A stretch of DNA of 43,045 nt, taken from positions 1 through 43,045 of the forward strand of contig JAIFMG010000075.1 of NCBI GenBank assembly GCA_020048645.1, written 5' to 3'. Within the stretch, counting starts at the first letter, position 1, and every line of letters begins with the position of its first letter. Positions 1 through 7,189 of this stretch are shown one piece after another. Below the pieces are notes generated by a model that saw only the letters and a list, made by a program, of their open reading frames with translations, searched no databases and was not told where the DNA came from. This DNA is from Bacteroidota bacterium (lineage in GTDB: Bacteria; Bacteroidota; Bacteroidia; Bacteroidales; UBA6013). The position numbers and the translations under genes are program-made.

Positions 1-69
1 GTATGTCGGAAGGAATGACCATGCGCTGCCGTGGATGTGGATTCGGAACCTGTTTTTTTTATACTAACG

Positions 70-77
70 CAAATATA
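70..77 (-). promoter_or_regulatory. Bacteroidota -7 box for a gene leaving the left edge
   Basis: On the minus strand this reads TATATTTG, a perfect match to the Bacteroidota TAnnTTTG -7 element. It lies only 10 nt beyond the viperin stop codon. A TTTG lies upstream, but its spacing (about 15 nt) is shorter than the usual 19 or so. The first downstream ATG on this strand is at 22-20 and opens a frame reading MVIPSDI up to the window edge. A new leftward transcription unit therefore probably starts here. The downstream gene itself is not visible. Confidence 0.5.
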
Positions 78-86
78 CCTAAATAA

Positions 87-578
87 TTACGCCAAAAGCT
101 CGTCCTGGTTGAAAGCATTCACGACCGTGTTTATCTTGAGAAGGATGCCGTTGACATGGCAAAAATCGGCGATGCGCTGAAGCCGTTCCAGGTCCAACTG
201 CCGCCCTTGCTGCTCGCGGCCAATGCGCGCGTTGGTCTCGGCCCGGTCGCTGTCGAGGCTGATGCCCAGAATGTCAAGCTGCCCGACCTGCCGCGCCAGC
301 CATTCGAGGCTCAAGCGGCTGCCGTTGGTGATAACACTGGTTTCCAGCCCATTGCGCTTGGCCCGTGCCAACAAGGAACCCAAGTAGGGCAAAAGCATCG
401 GCTCGCCCCCCGCGAAGTTGATCTTGCGGAACTGACCTGAAAGCGCCAGCGCCTCAACGACGGCCTCATGCCGGCGCTGGCCCGCAGTGGGCGCGTCGAA
501 ATCGTTGAAAGTGGCGTAGCAAAACTTGCAGCGATAGTTGCACTGCTTGACCAGATGGTAGTTGACTGTCGTTATCAT
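87..578 (-). CDS. Prokaryotic viperin (radical SAM), C-terminally truncated
   Basis: A 163-aa radical SAM protein that matches the viperin family closely. The cluster motif CNYRCKFC gives Cys13/Cys17/Cys20 (CxxxCxxC), followed by KINFAGGEP at about 52-60, a GISLDS segment at 105-110, an IGR at 119-121 and KINTVVNAFN at 148-157. Viperins convert CTP, GTP or UTP to 3'-deoxy-3',4'-didehydro nucleotides that terminate viral RNA chains. Family members are usually near 290-360 aa. This one stops (TAA at 89-87) just after KINTVVN, so it lacks the segment carrying the conserved RWKVFQ motif, which from family knowledge contacts the nucleotide triphosphate, and the rest of the C-terminal extension. 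No other frame to the left restores it. ATG at 578 is the only possible start, because an in-frame TGA lies three codons upstream. It is likely a remnant, although a minimal variant cannot be excluded. Confidence 0.82.
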   Translation of the reverse strand: MITTVNYHLVKQCNYRCKFCYATFNDFDAPTAGQRRHEAVVEALALSGQFRKINFAGGEPMLLPYLGSLLARAKRNGLETSVITNGSRLSLEWLARQVGQLDILGISLDSDRAETNARIGREQQGRQLDLERLQRIADFCHVNGILLKINTVVNAFNQDELLA

Positions 579-882
579 GGCGGTTCATTGATTGGTGATG
601 AACCATGCCATGAAAATGAAATACCAAAATTTCAACTAACTGTTTTTCAAATGATTACAAAAAATCAAAATGAAAATTCAATAAATAATTATTCCTTTTG
701 AATAACCAATTATCACACAATCGCACAAAATTCGCAGGAAAAACTCGGAACCGCGCATTCCGAACCCTGCCGCAAGCCAAGCAATGCAAACCCTTCAGCA
801 CGAAGTCCTCGTTTTAGCTTCATCCCAATTTTGAATAGGATTCATTTGCCCAGCGCCTCTGGCCTGAAACATGAAACACCCG
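579..882. other. AT-rich intergenic region between viperin and NERD helicase
   Basis: About 300 bp without a convincing gene. It contains an inverted repeat (582-588 GGTTCAT with 598-604 ATGAACC, 9-nt loop) that sits 4-26 nt upstream of the viperin start codon, where the ribosome would bind. I see no TAnnTTTG box for the viperin gene on the minus strand. The part next to the helicase stop holds no clear terminator. Confidence 0.5.
582..604 (-). promoter_or_regulatory. Inverted repeat just upstream of the viperin start
   Basis: A perfect 7-bp arm (GGTTCAT/ATGAACC) with a 9-nt spacer ends 4 nt before the ATG. It could be a repressor operator or an RNA hairpin that blocks initiation. A 7-bp repeat in AT-rich DNA can also arise by chance. 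Confidence 0.3.
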
Positions 883-2850
883 CTATCTGGAAGTCTGGGG
901 CAATGAAGTAGCCGCTGAATGTTGCGCCGGGATCTTTTCGACGAAAGTCAGCTCTTCCAGGAAACGGGAGAGCTTCGGAGAATCGACAAGGATGAAAATC
1001 AGATGGTTGGAACACCGTGTGAAACCCGTATAGACCAACTCTTCGTAGTTTTCTGCCCACGAATCGCCCTCCACTATCAAGAAGACGGTATTCGCTTCCC
1101 AGCCCTTGAAACTGTGAACGGTTACGAACTTCACCTTCCCAGAGTTGACCTGAAAATGCAACCTCTTGTGCTTGCGGATGTTTTGCAAATCGCGTTCAAA
1201 GCTTCTGCTCGTATAGCCCTCTTCTACATCGACGAAACCCTTCAAATAATCGTAATATTCTTTGGTTTCTGCCAGAATGTAAGACTTCTTTCCATATTTC
1301 TTTCTGTAAATGTGTTCCATTTCCCTTATGTTTTCCAAGGTGAAAGAAAGAACACAAACATCGTTCGGTTCGCTGCCAATTTGGGTCGAGTAACTGTCAA
1401 TAAAATCAACAATTGCATCGAAATCCATCGAACTGAAGGCCGCGTAATGCACCTTGTCAAATAGGCCCAACTGCGTCAACTCCGCTTCGTCGATCTGATG
1501 TTTACCGCTCAGGAACTTTTCCTGAAACTTGTAGATGAAAGACTTGATCGCAGGCGCGACGGCACGCTTGGTTTCAGGCAAGGTTTTCCAACGTCCTCCA
1601 ATCAGCTTGTCGCCAAATTCCATTTTGCTGTTTTGAATTTCAACCCTACCATAAATGTCCTGTTTAGAATCACCAAAACCGACCAACTCGCCCCCCTCCA
1701 CCAAGAAGTATTTTTTGAGCATCTTAACCCAGCCGACCTGATAATCCTGGATTTCGTCGATAAAAATCGCAGCATACTTCTCAATCTCATGTGCATGGTC
1801 AACAAACAGATTCAAATTGCTGTAAAAGCTACTTTCAAAATAATCATCTCGCACGTGAGCGGCCATATTGTCAAAATCACGGGGAAAAGCATGAACAAGC
1901 CCCAAATTGTTCATGAAGGAATTGATGAAGTCATGATAATTCAGGATGTGGAATTTAGACCATTGGAAATCAGCTTCGACCTCTCCAATCCTCTCCCGAA
2001 TGTAGTTTCGCAAGGCGATGTTGAAATAAAGGATCAACACCTTGCCCTGGGTGCGCAACTGGGCATTGACAGCCCGCTTGGCCAAAACAAGCGTCTTGCC
2101 GGCTCCTGCGACTCCTCGAATCTTGTGATCGCCGCCTTGGCTGAAACAAAATTCAAGTTGCTTTCTGGTGTAATTGATGTTTTTTCCCAAATAAGAAAAA
2201 TGAAAGGGCGGCTTGATGATTTGTAAAACAGAGTCGTGAATAGGGGCATCGAAAAATTTGGAAGTTTTGCTGATCCAATGCCTTTCCAACAAGCCATGCA
2301 AATAGCTTGATGACAAAATATCTTTCGCAATAATATCAACCCATGCCGCAGACTTGTTGGGTGTGTATTCGACATTCTCCTCATCCGCGCTCTGTCCATA
2401 CAATTCGACGGCCAGAAAGTCGTTCAAATCCTCTTGGTTTTCATGGCAAAAAAAGACAGCGCAAGCCACAATGGCCCAGTGCTTGGGCTCGCGCATCTTC
2501 AATTCGAGCAAATGCGGAATGTGCAGGTTGAAGAAGTTTTCCTTGAAATTGATGACTTGCGCAATAGGCGACCGATGGAGGCTGCCGCCCCAAGAACGGT
2601 AAGCCTTGGCGAGGGTATCGAACTGGAATTGTTGAATTTGCCAGTCGCAAACCTGTATCAACAAAATGCCGCCGTACTTTCGCATCAAAAGAATGTCGGG
2701 AACATCCCCATTCAAGTAGGGATGGACGAAAATTTCATATTCATCGTTCAAGTTTTGGCACAGGAAATCGAGCAAGGATTTTTCGCCTTCGCTGGAAATG
2801 ATTCCTACCTCCGCCTGTATTTCAATTTCAGGATAGTGGACGATTGCCAT
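883..2850 (-). CDS. NERD-domain superfamily 1 DNA helicase (UvrD-like)
   Basis: About 655 aa from the chosen ATG at 2850 (MAIVHYPEIEIQ); the open frame extends to 2916, but the first 22 codons look unlike the family start. An N-terminal NERD-like domain (about residues 20-130) contains a GDVPDILL strand. It then reads IQVCDW where active NERD/PD-(D/E)xK nucleases carry an E/QxK triad, so the catalytic lysine appears replaced by Cys. The helicase core follows: Walker A GVAGAGKT at about 246-253, Walker B FIDEIQD at about 363-369, motif V near VTVHSFKGWEAN and motif VI near YTGFTRCSNH. Such fusions are frequent in defence islands; family function is nucleic-acid unwinding. It faces the same way as the viperin remnant, 304 bp upstream. 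The assignment as a helicase is firm; a defence role is inference from context. Confidence 0.85.
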   Translation of the reverse strand: MAIVHYPEIEIQAEVGIISSEGEKSLLDFLCQNLNDEYEIFVHPYLNGDVPDILLMRKYGGILLIQVCDWQIQQFQFDTLAKAYRSWGGSLHRSPIAQVINFKENFFNLHIPHLLELKMREPKHWAIVACAVFFCHENQEDLNDFLAVELYGQSADEENVEYTPNKSAAWVDIIAKDILSSSYLHGLLERHWISKTSKFFDAPIHDSVLQIIKPPFHFSYLGKNINYTRKQLEFCFSQGGDHKIRGVAGAGKTLVLAKRAVNAQLRTQGKVLILYFNIALRNYIRERIGEVEADFQWSKFHILNYHDFINSFMNNLGLVHAFPRDFDNMAAHVRDDYFESSFYSNLNLFVDHAHEIEKYAAIFIDEIQDYQVGWVKMLKKYFLVEGGELVGFGDSKQDIYGRVEIQNSKMEFGDKLIGGRWKTLPETKRAVAPAIKSFIYKFQEKFLSGKHQIDEAELTQLGLFDKVHYAAFSSMDFDAIVDFIDSYSTQIGSEPNDVCVLSFTLENIREMEHIYRKKYGKKSYILAETKEYYDYLKGFVDVEEGYTSRSFERDLQNIRKHKRLHFQVNSGKVKFVTVHSFKGWEANTVFLIVEGDSWAENYEELVYTGFTRCSNHLIFILVDSPKLSRFLEELTFVEKIPAQHSAATSLPQTSR

Positions 2851-3162
2851 TTTGCTTTGCTTAGTATCACAATTCTCTCGCAATGTACAACATGGCATTC
2901 GAATTTCCAAAATCAAAAGACCTGATAAACAAGAGCGAAGACACCATCCAGCAAGCTGGACTCACCCAAGCGAGGCATATTGCCACATCAAGCAAGAGAA
3001 AATGCAATAAATTTCCGGAATGTTATAGCGACAGTGCCATGAAATTTTCGAATATGAAAATTGGAAAGGTTGCAATGCAGAAAACGAAAAACAAACAATC
3101 TGGCGATAAAGAAAATGCTGGCATGACAAGACAAAAAAAATATGCCTTTCACGAAACAAAAA
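2851..3162. other. AT-rich intergenic region
   Basis: About 310 bp between the leftward MarR gene and the leftward NERD helicase. Open frames here use atypical codons and match nothing I recognise. No TAnnTTTG box is seen on the minus strand; the nearest candidate for the helicase is TACATTGC near 2880, a weak match. No hairpin terminator for the MarR gene is evident. Confidence 0.4.
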
Positions 3163-3837
3163 TCAGGCGCCTCTTTGCAAATACTTGGTAAAGAGAAGCT
3201 CCAGCGGACTATCCTTGTCCTGCTCGTGGATGCCGCGATGGAAGGCCGCAAGTTTTTCCATTGTCTGCACGAAGGCTAACTTCTCGCTTTCATCCAGCGG
3301 GCCGCTCACCAGCAGCGCCACCTGGTTCATCGACCCGAAAATTCGGAACATGAGCTGCTTGCCTTTCTCGGTGATGCCAATCCGCCGCTTCCGCTTGTCT
3401 TCTGGGTCAGAGGTCTCCTGCACGATTCCTTTTTCGAGCAACCTATTAAGGGCCGAAATGCCCGAGGTAAACTCCATGAGCTGCATCTGCGTCAACTCGG
3501 ACTTGCTGTACGTCTTGTCGGTAATGAGCGAAGCCAGGAAACCGAACTCTTCGATGGAATGCAAAGGCGTGTCAGCCAGCACTTTCTTGGTGTAATGCCG
3601 GGCATAGCGGTAAAGATTTGGGAGCAGTTTGCCAATCTCAACCTCCGGTGACTGTCGGCCCTTGTAGTCGTGGTTTTCGTCGAATTGCAGGACGCCTCGC
3701 ACCTGGGCGCCCCCGGCTGTCCGGGCGCCCAGCCACTGTGCGAACTCCGCCAGCCCCGCATCAGGCTGCTGCTGCTCAAAAAGTTCCAACTCGTCAAGCA
3801 AAGATTTGGCGAGCGAATATTTTTCTCTCTTTTTCAT
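3163..3837 (-). CDS. MarR-family transcriptional regulator
   Basis: 224 aa from ATG at 3837; a TTG at 3852 would add five residues and overlap the upstream gene, so the ATG is preferred. The C-terminal two thirds form a winged helix-turn-helix: a SIEEFGFLASL helix, KSELTQMQLMEFTSGISALNRLLEKG (recognition region), and a wing with DPEDKRKRRIGITEKG, the typical MarR DxRxxx-like wing. It follows the L-2-hydroxyglutarate oxidase gene by 11 bp on the same strand, so the two are probably cotranscribed. The ligand is unknown. Its N-terminal extension of about 75 residues is longer than in small MarR proteins. Confidence 0.82.
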   Translation of the reverse strand: MKKREKYSLAKSLLDELELFEQQQPDAGLAEFAQWLGARTAGGAQVRGVLQFDENHDYKGRQSPEVEIGKLLPNLYRYARHYTKKVLADTPLHSIEEFGFLASLITDKTYSKSELTQMQLMEFTSGISALNRLLEKGIVQETSDPEDKRKRRIGITEKGKQLMFRIFGSMNQVALLVSGPLDESEKLAFVQTMEKLAAFHRGIHEQDKDSPLELLFTKYLQRGA

Positions 3838-3848
3838 GTTTAGGCCTA

Positions 3849-5039
3849 TCAACTTTTCAACAAATCGTTGGCAAGGCTTTCACCAATGGCAAGGCTAGAG
3901 GTTGCCGCGGGCGAAGGCGCGTTGCAGACGTGGGTGACGCGATGGTCGTGGAAGATCCAGAAGTCGTCGATGAGCTCGCCGTTCGAGTCGCAGGCCTGGG
4001 CGCGCACCCCTGCCCCACCCTTTTCCAGGTGCTCGGGGCCAATCTCGGGAATCAGCCTCCGCAGCGCGTCGACAAACTTGTCCTTGGAAAAGGAGCGCCC
4101 CATCTCCTCCAAGCCCATGCGCCAATGCTTGCGCACGACCTTGCGGAAGCCCGGCCATGAAATCGCCTCCACCATATCGGGAATGGAAATTTGCGTGTTT
4201 TTGTAACCCTCTCTTTTAAAAGCAAATACGGCATTGGGTCCAGCCTCGATTCCCCCGAGCGCCATGCGCGTGAAATGTACGCCCAAAAAAGGAAAAGCGG
4301 GATTGGGAACCGGATAGATCAAATGCTTGACCAAGTTTTCATGCTCCGGCTTGAGCTTGTAGTACTCGCCCCGAAACGGAATCACGGCAAAATCGAGCCG
4401 GGGATGGGTCGTGCGGGCCAGACGGTCGGCCTGCAAACCGGCGCAGACCACGACATGCCGCGCCTCAAAGACGCCACCACGGCTGATCACAATGGCCGAT
4501 CGGCGATCGTTTTTGATGTCGATAACCTCCGTATGGAAAAGAATCTCGCCACCTAGTTGAACAAAAGTATCCCCCATTTTTTGACACATTCCCCGAAAAT
4601 CGACAATTCCTGTTTGCGGAACAAAAATAGCCTGCAAACCTTGGCAATGCGGCTCGCGCTCGCGGATTTCCTCCGGGCCGAGAAGCTCCAGCCCTGCAAG
4701 CCCGTTGGCGATTCCCCTTTCACGAATGGCCTCCAACCGAGGCAGCTCGTCGGGCGTGGCAGCGACAATGAGCTTGCCGCAGACTTCATGTCGAACGTCG
4801 TGCTCCTGGCAGAAATCGAGCAGAAGGCGGTAGCCCAAGGCGCAGTTCTTCGCTTTTAGGCTGCCCGGCTTGTAGTAGATGCCCGAATGGATGACGCCGC
4901 TGTTGTTGCCGGTCTGGTGATGGGCAAGGCGCCCCTCCTTTTCCAGGAGCAGGACTTTGGCGTCAGGGCGTTTTTCCTTGATTTTCAGTGCAGTGGCTGT
5001 TCCAACAATGCCGCCGCCGATGACGATGAAGTCTTGCAT
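3849..5039 (-). CDS. lhgO: L-2-hydroxyglutarate oxidase
   Basis: 396-aa FAD-dependent oxidoreductase of the DAO superfamily. It oxidises L-2-hydroxyglutarate to 2-oxoglutarate, passing electrons to the respiratory chain. The start at 5039 (MQDFIVIGGG) places the dinucleotide-binding GGGIVGTATA at the N-terminus; the open frame extends 51 codons further upstream through promoter sequence and is rejected. Family marks are LLLEKE with HQTGNNSGVIHSGIYY (FAD contact), LGVHFTRM, and a C-terminal VCNAPSPAATSSLAIGE. Length is normal for LhgO. A TAnnTTTG box lies about 80 bp upstream. It is followed closely by the MarR gene. Confidence 0.92.
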   Translation of the reverse strand: MQDFIVIGGGIVGTATALKIKEKRPDAKVLLLEKEGRLAHHQTGNNSGVIHSGIYYKPGSLKAKNCALGYRLLLDFCQEHDVRHEVCGKLIVAATPDELPRLEAIRERGIANGLAGLELLGPEEIREREPHCQGLQAIFVPQTGIVDFRGMCQKMGDTFVQLGGEILFHTEVIDIKNDRRSAIVISRGGVFEARHVVVCAGLQADRLARTTHPRLDFAVIPFRGEYYKLKPEHENLVKHLIYPVPNPAFPFLGVHFTRMALGGIEAGPNAVFAFKREGYKNTQISIPDMVEAISWPGFRKVVRKHWRMGLEEMGRSFSKDKFVDALRRLIPEIGPEHLEKGGAGVRAQACDSNGELIDDFWIFHDHRVTHVCNAPSPAATSSLAIGESLANDLLKS

Positions 5040-5120
5040 GGTGTTGTTATTTGATTTTTTGAAAGCGCTAACCAAAACGAAATGGGGCAAGAGAAGGGAT
5101 AGATTGCTATGATTTCGTAG

Positions 5121-5128
5121 CAAAGATA
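5121..5128 (-). promoter_or_regulatory. -7 box of the lhgO promoter
   Basis: The minus strand reads TATCTTTG, a perfect TAnnTTTG. Transcription would start near 5114 and give a leader of roughly 75 nt to the lhgO ATG at 5039. It is divergent from the + strand promoter at 5182. Confidence 0.65.
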
Positions 5129-5181
5129 GAAAAATTTTGCAAAAAATCGTATGAAAAAGTTTTTTTATTACGGAATCGTAG

Positions 5182-5189
5182 TACATTTG
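5182..5189 (+). promoter_or_regulatory. -7 box of the DUF2271-like lipoprotein gene
   Basis: TACATTTG is a perfect TAnnTTTG element and ends 19 nt before the ATG at 5209, giving a very short leader. With the minus-strand box at 5121-5128 it makes a compact divergent control region. Confidence 0.65.
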
Positions 5190-5208
5190 CAAAAAAAATC
5201 ACTGGCAG

Positions 5209-5955
5209 ATGAAACTCAAATTGAAATCCCTAGCCTTGTCGGCCCTGATTCTAGCGGGTATCGGCGCCTGCAGAAGCCGGCAAGCTGAAGAGCCGACCAC
5301 GGCCGAGAAAATCGAATCGAACCCCCGCGGCGAAGGTCAGACGATAACCTTCGCCTTCGAAAAAGGCTCCGGGCACAACCACCCAACCTTTGCGCTGTGG
5401 TTAGAAGATGCAGAAGGCAACTTTATCCAGACACTATTCGTAACACGTTCCATAGCAACTGGAATTTTTGATCGTGTTGAAATCTCAAATGGCCAATGGC
5501 AACCTGGTCAAGCCAAACGCCCTTCCGCACTTCCCTACTGGTCGCACCAACGCGGTATCATGGACGACGAAGGCTACTACCTACCCTCGCCTGCCAGCCC
5601 GGTTGTGGATGCGTACAGCGGCGCCACTCCCCTGTCGAACTTCGTGCTGACAACCCGCAGCGACAAGGCATTGCCGCAAAAGTTCCGCATCCTCTTCGAG
5701 GTGAACCAGACCTGGGATTGGAACGAATACTGGACCAACGAAAAATATCCAGAAAATCCTCATTACAAGGCATCTTGCCAGCCTTCGGTTGTTTATTCGG
5801 TGCAAGTTGACCTGACGGACAAACTGCCAAAATACCACCTGAACCCCATCGGCCACGGACACTTTTCAGGTGAGGACGGACGCCTCTACACCGACCTCGG
5901 TACGCTGACAACAGCCCTGGCCATCATGAGCCGAGGAGTGATCTCGATCGAATGA
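5209..5955 (+). CDS. DUF2271-like lipoprotein
   Basis: 248 aa. The N-terminus is a lipoprotein signal with a hydrophobic stretch ending IGAC, so Cys21 would be lipidated. The mature part has a FEKGSGHNHPTFALWLEDAEG segment followed by FIQTLFVT, resembling the opening of DUF2271 periplasmic proteins (alternating strands with W-x-E-D and T-L). Later it has LPYWSHQRG and a DAYSGATP motif. DUF2271 proteins often occur with flavin-based periplasmic electron transfer genes, but no such gene is present here. It is followed 58 bp later by D-lactate dehydrogenase on the same strand and may share its transcript. The family assignment is tentative; function unknown. Confidence 0.6.
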   Translation: MKLKLKSLALSALILAGIGACRSRQAEEPTTAEKIESNPRGEGQTITFAFEKGSGHNHPTFALWLEDAEGNFIQTLFVTRSIATGIFDRVEISNGQWQPGQAKRPSALPYWSHQRGIMDDEGYYLPSPASPVVDAYSGATPLSNFVLTTRSDKALPQKFRILFEVNQTWDWNEYWTNEKYPENPHYKASCQPSVVYSVQVDLTDKLPKYHLNPIGHGHFSGEDGRLYTDLGTLTTALAIMSRGVISIE

Positions 5956-6013
5956 TAAAAGCATCACGAGAAAACTCGCAATTGAACCTATCGAAACAAA
6001 TCAAAACAAATCC

Positions 6014-7018
6014 ATGAGAACAATCGTTTTCAGTTCAAAATCCTACGATAAGGAATTTTTGACGGAGGCCAATTCCAATGCCGGCCATGAGATGGTCTTC
6101 GTGGACGTACCCGCCGATCCGCAGACCGTCGTCCTAGCACGTGGCTTCGAAGCCGCCTGCGTCTTTGTCAACGACGAGCTCAACAGCAAGGTTCTCAATG
6201 CCTTGCACCAAGAGGGCATCAAAATGATAGCGCTGCGCTGCGCCGGATTCAACAACGTTGACCTCAAAGCGGCCCACCAGCTTGGCATCAAGGTGGCCCG
6301 GGTACCCGCCTACTCGCCCAATGCTGTGGCGGAACACGCTGTTGCCCTGATACTCACGCTGAACCGCAAGACCCACAAAGCCTACAACCGCGTGCGAGAG
6401 CAAAACTTTTCGCTCGAACGCCTGACGGGGTTTGACCTGTTCAAAAAAACAGTAGGTGTTGTCGGAACTGGCAAAATCGGACAAGCGTTTTGCAGCATCA
6501 TGCTCGGATTTGGTTGCAAGGTTCTCGCTTTCGACAAATACCCCTCTCAGAAAATGAAAGACCTGGGGGTCGAATACGTCGAAATGGACCAACTGCTCGA
6601 GCAATCGGACATCATTTCGCTGCATTGCCCGCTTACACCCGAAACACACCACATGATAAACGCCGACACCCTGGCCAAGATGAAGCCCAACGTCATGCTC
6701 ATCAACACCAGCCGCGGCAAACTCATCAACACGCAAGAGGTTTACAATGCCTTGAAGAAGCAGAAAATTGGATACTTGGGCATCGACGTTTACGAATCGG
6801 AAGAAAACCTTTTCTTCTCCGACCTTTCCGAAATGGTTGTCCGCGACCGGCTCATCGCCCGCTTGACGACATTCCCAAATGTCTTGATTACAGCGCATCA
6901 AGCATTCTTCACGCAAGAAGCGCTGACAGAAATCTCCCAAACCACTATCGCCAACCTCACTGCCTTCCAAAATGGCGAAGCACTGGTCAATGAAGTTACT
7001 TTGGACATGATCAAGTGA
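6014..7018 (+). CDS. ldhA: D-lactate dehydrogenase (2-hydroxyacid dehydrogenase family)
   Basis: 334-aa NAD-dependent D-2-hydroxyacid dehydrogenase that reduces pyruvate to D-lactate. It has the Rossmann motif GVVGTGKIGQAF, LRCAGFNNVD near the N-terminal domain boundary, the substrate-binding Arg in NTSRGKLI, the Glu of the catalytic pair in DVYESEE, and the catalytic His in TAHQAFFT. Length and the KIGYLGIDVYESE region resemble the fermentative LdhA class rather than PdxB or SerA. A strong terminator follows directly. Confidence 0.88.
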   Translation: MRTIVFSSKSYDKEFLTEANSNAGHEMVFVDVPADPQTVVLARGFEAACVFVNDELNSKVLNALHQEGIKMIALRCAGFNNVDLKAAHQLGIKVARVPAYSPNAVAEHAVALILTLNRKTHKAYNRVREQNFSLERLTGFDLFKKTVGVVGTGKIGQAFCSIMLGFGCKVLAFDKYPSQKMKDLGVEYVEMDQLLEQSDIISLHCPLTPETHHMINADTLAKMKPNVMLINTSRGKLINTQEVYNALKKQKIGYLGIDVYESEENLFFSDLSEMVVRDRLIARLTTFPNVLITAHQAFFTQEALTEISQTTIANLTAFQNGEALVNEVTLDMIK

Positions 7019-7027
7019 AATAGCAAT

Positions 7028-7065
7028 ATGCTGGCCCCTTCGCACCCATAGGGGCCAGCATTTTC
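7028..7065 (+). terminator. Rho-independent terminator after ldhA
   Basis: Perfect 11-bp stem ATGCTGGCCCC/GGGGCCAGCAT with a 12-nt loop, 9 nt after the ldhA stop, followed by a short T run. Confidence 0.88.
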
Positions 7066-7088
7066 CATACCTCATTTGTCCTTTTTGG

Positions 7089-7109
7089 GGAATACGGAAA
7101 CGGTATTCC
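7089..7109. promoter_or_regulatory. Palindrome upstream of the TonB receptor
   Basis: GGAATAC and GTATTCC face each other across a 7-nt spacer, about 80 bp before the receptor ATG. It is a possible regulator-binding site; no regulator can be named. No perfect TAnnTTTG box is seen nearby. Confidence 0.35.
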
Positions 7110-7189
7110 ATAGCCCTCTATTGGCCAAAACCACAATGGATTGAACCTCTGTCACAAACAAAAATTGCTCAAAACAAAAAAACAAAGCG

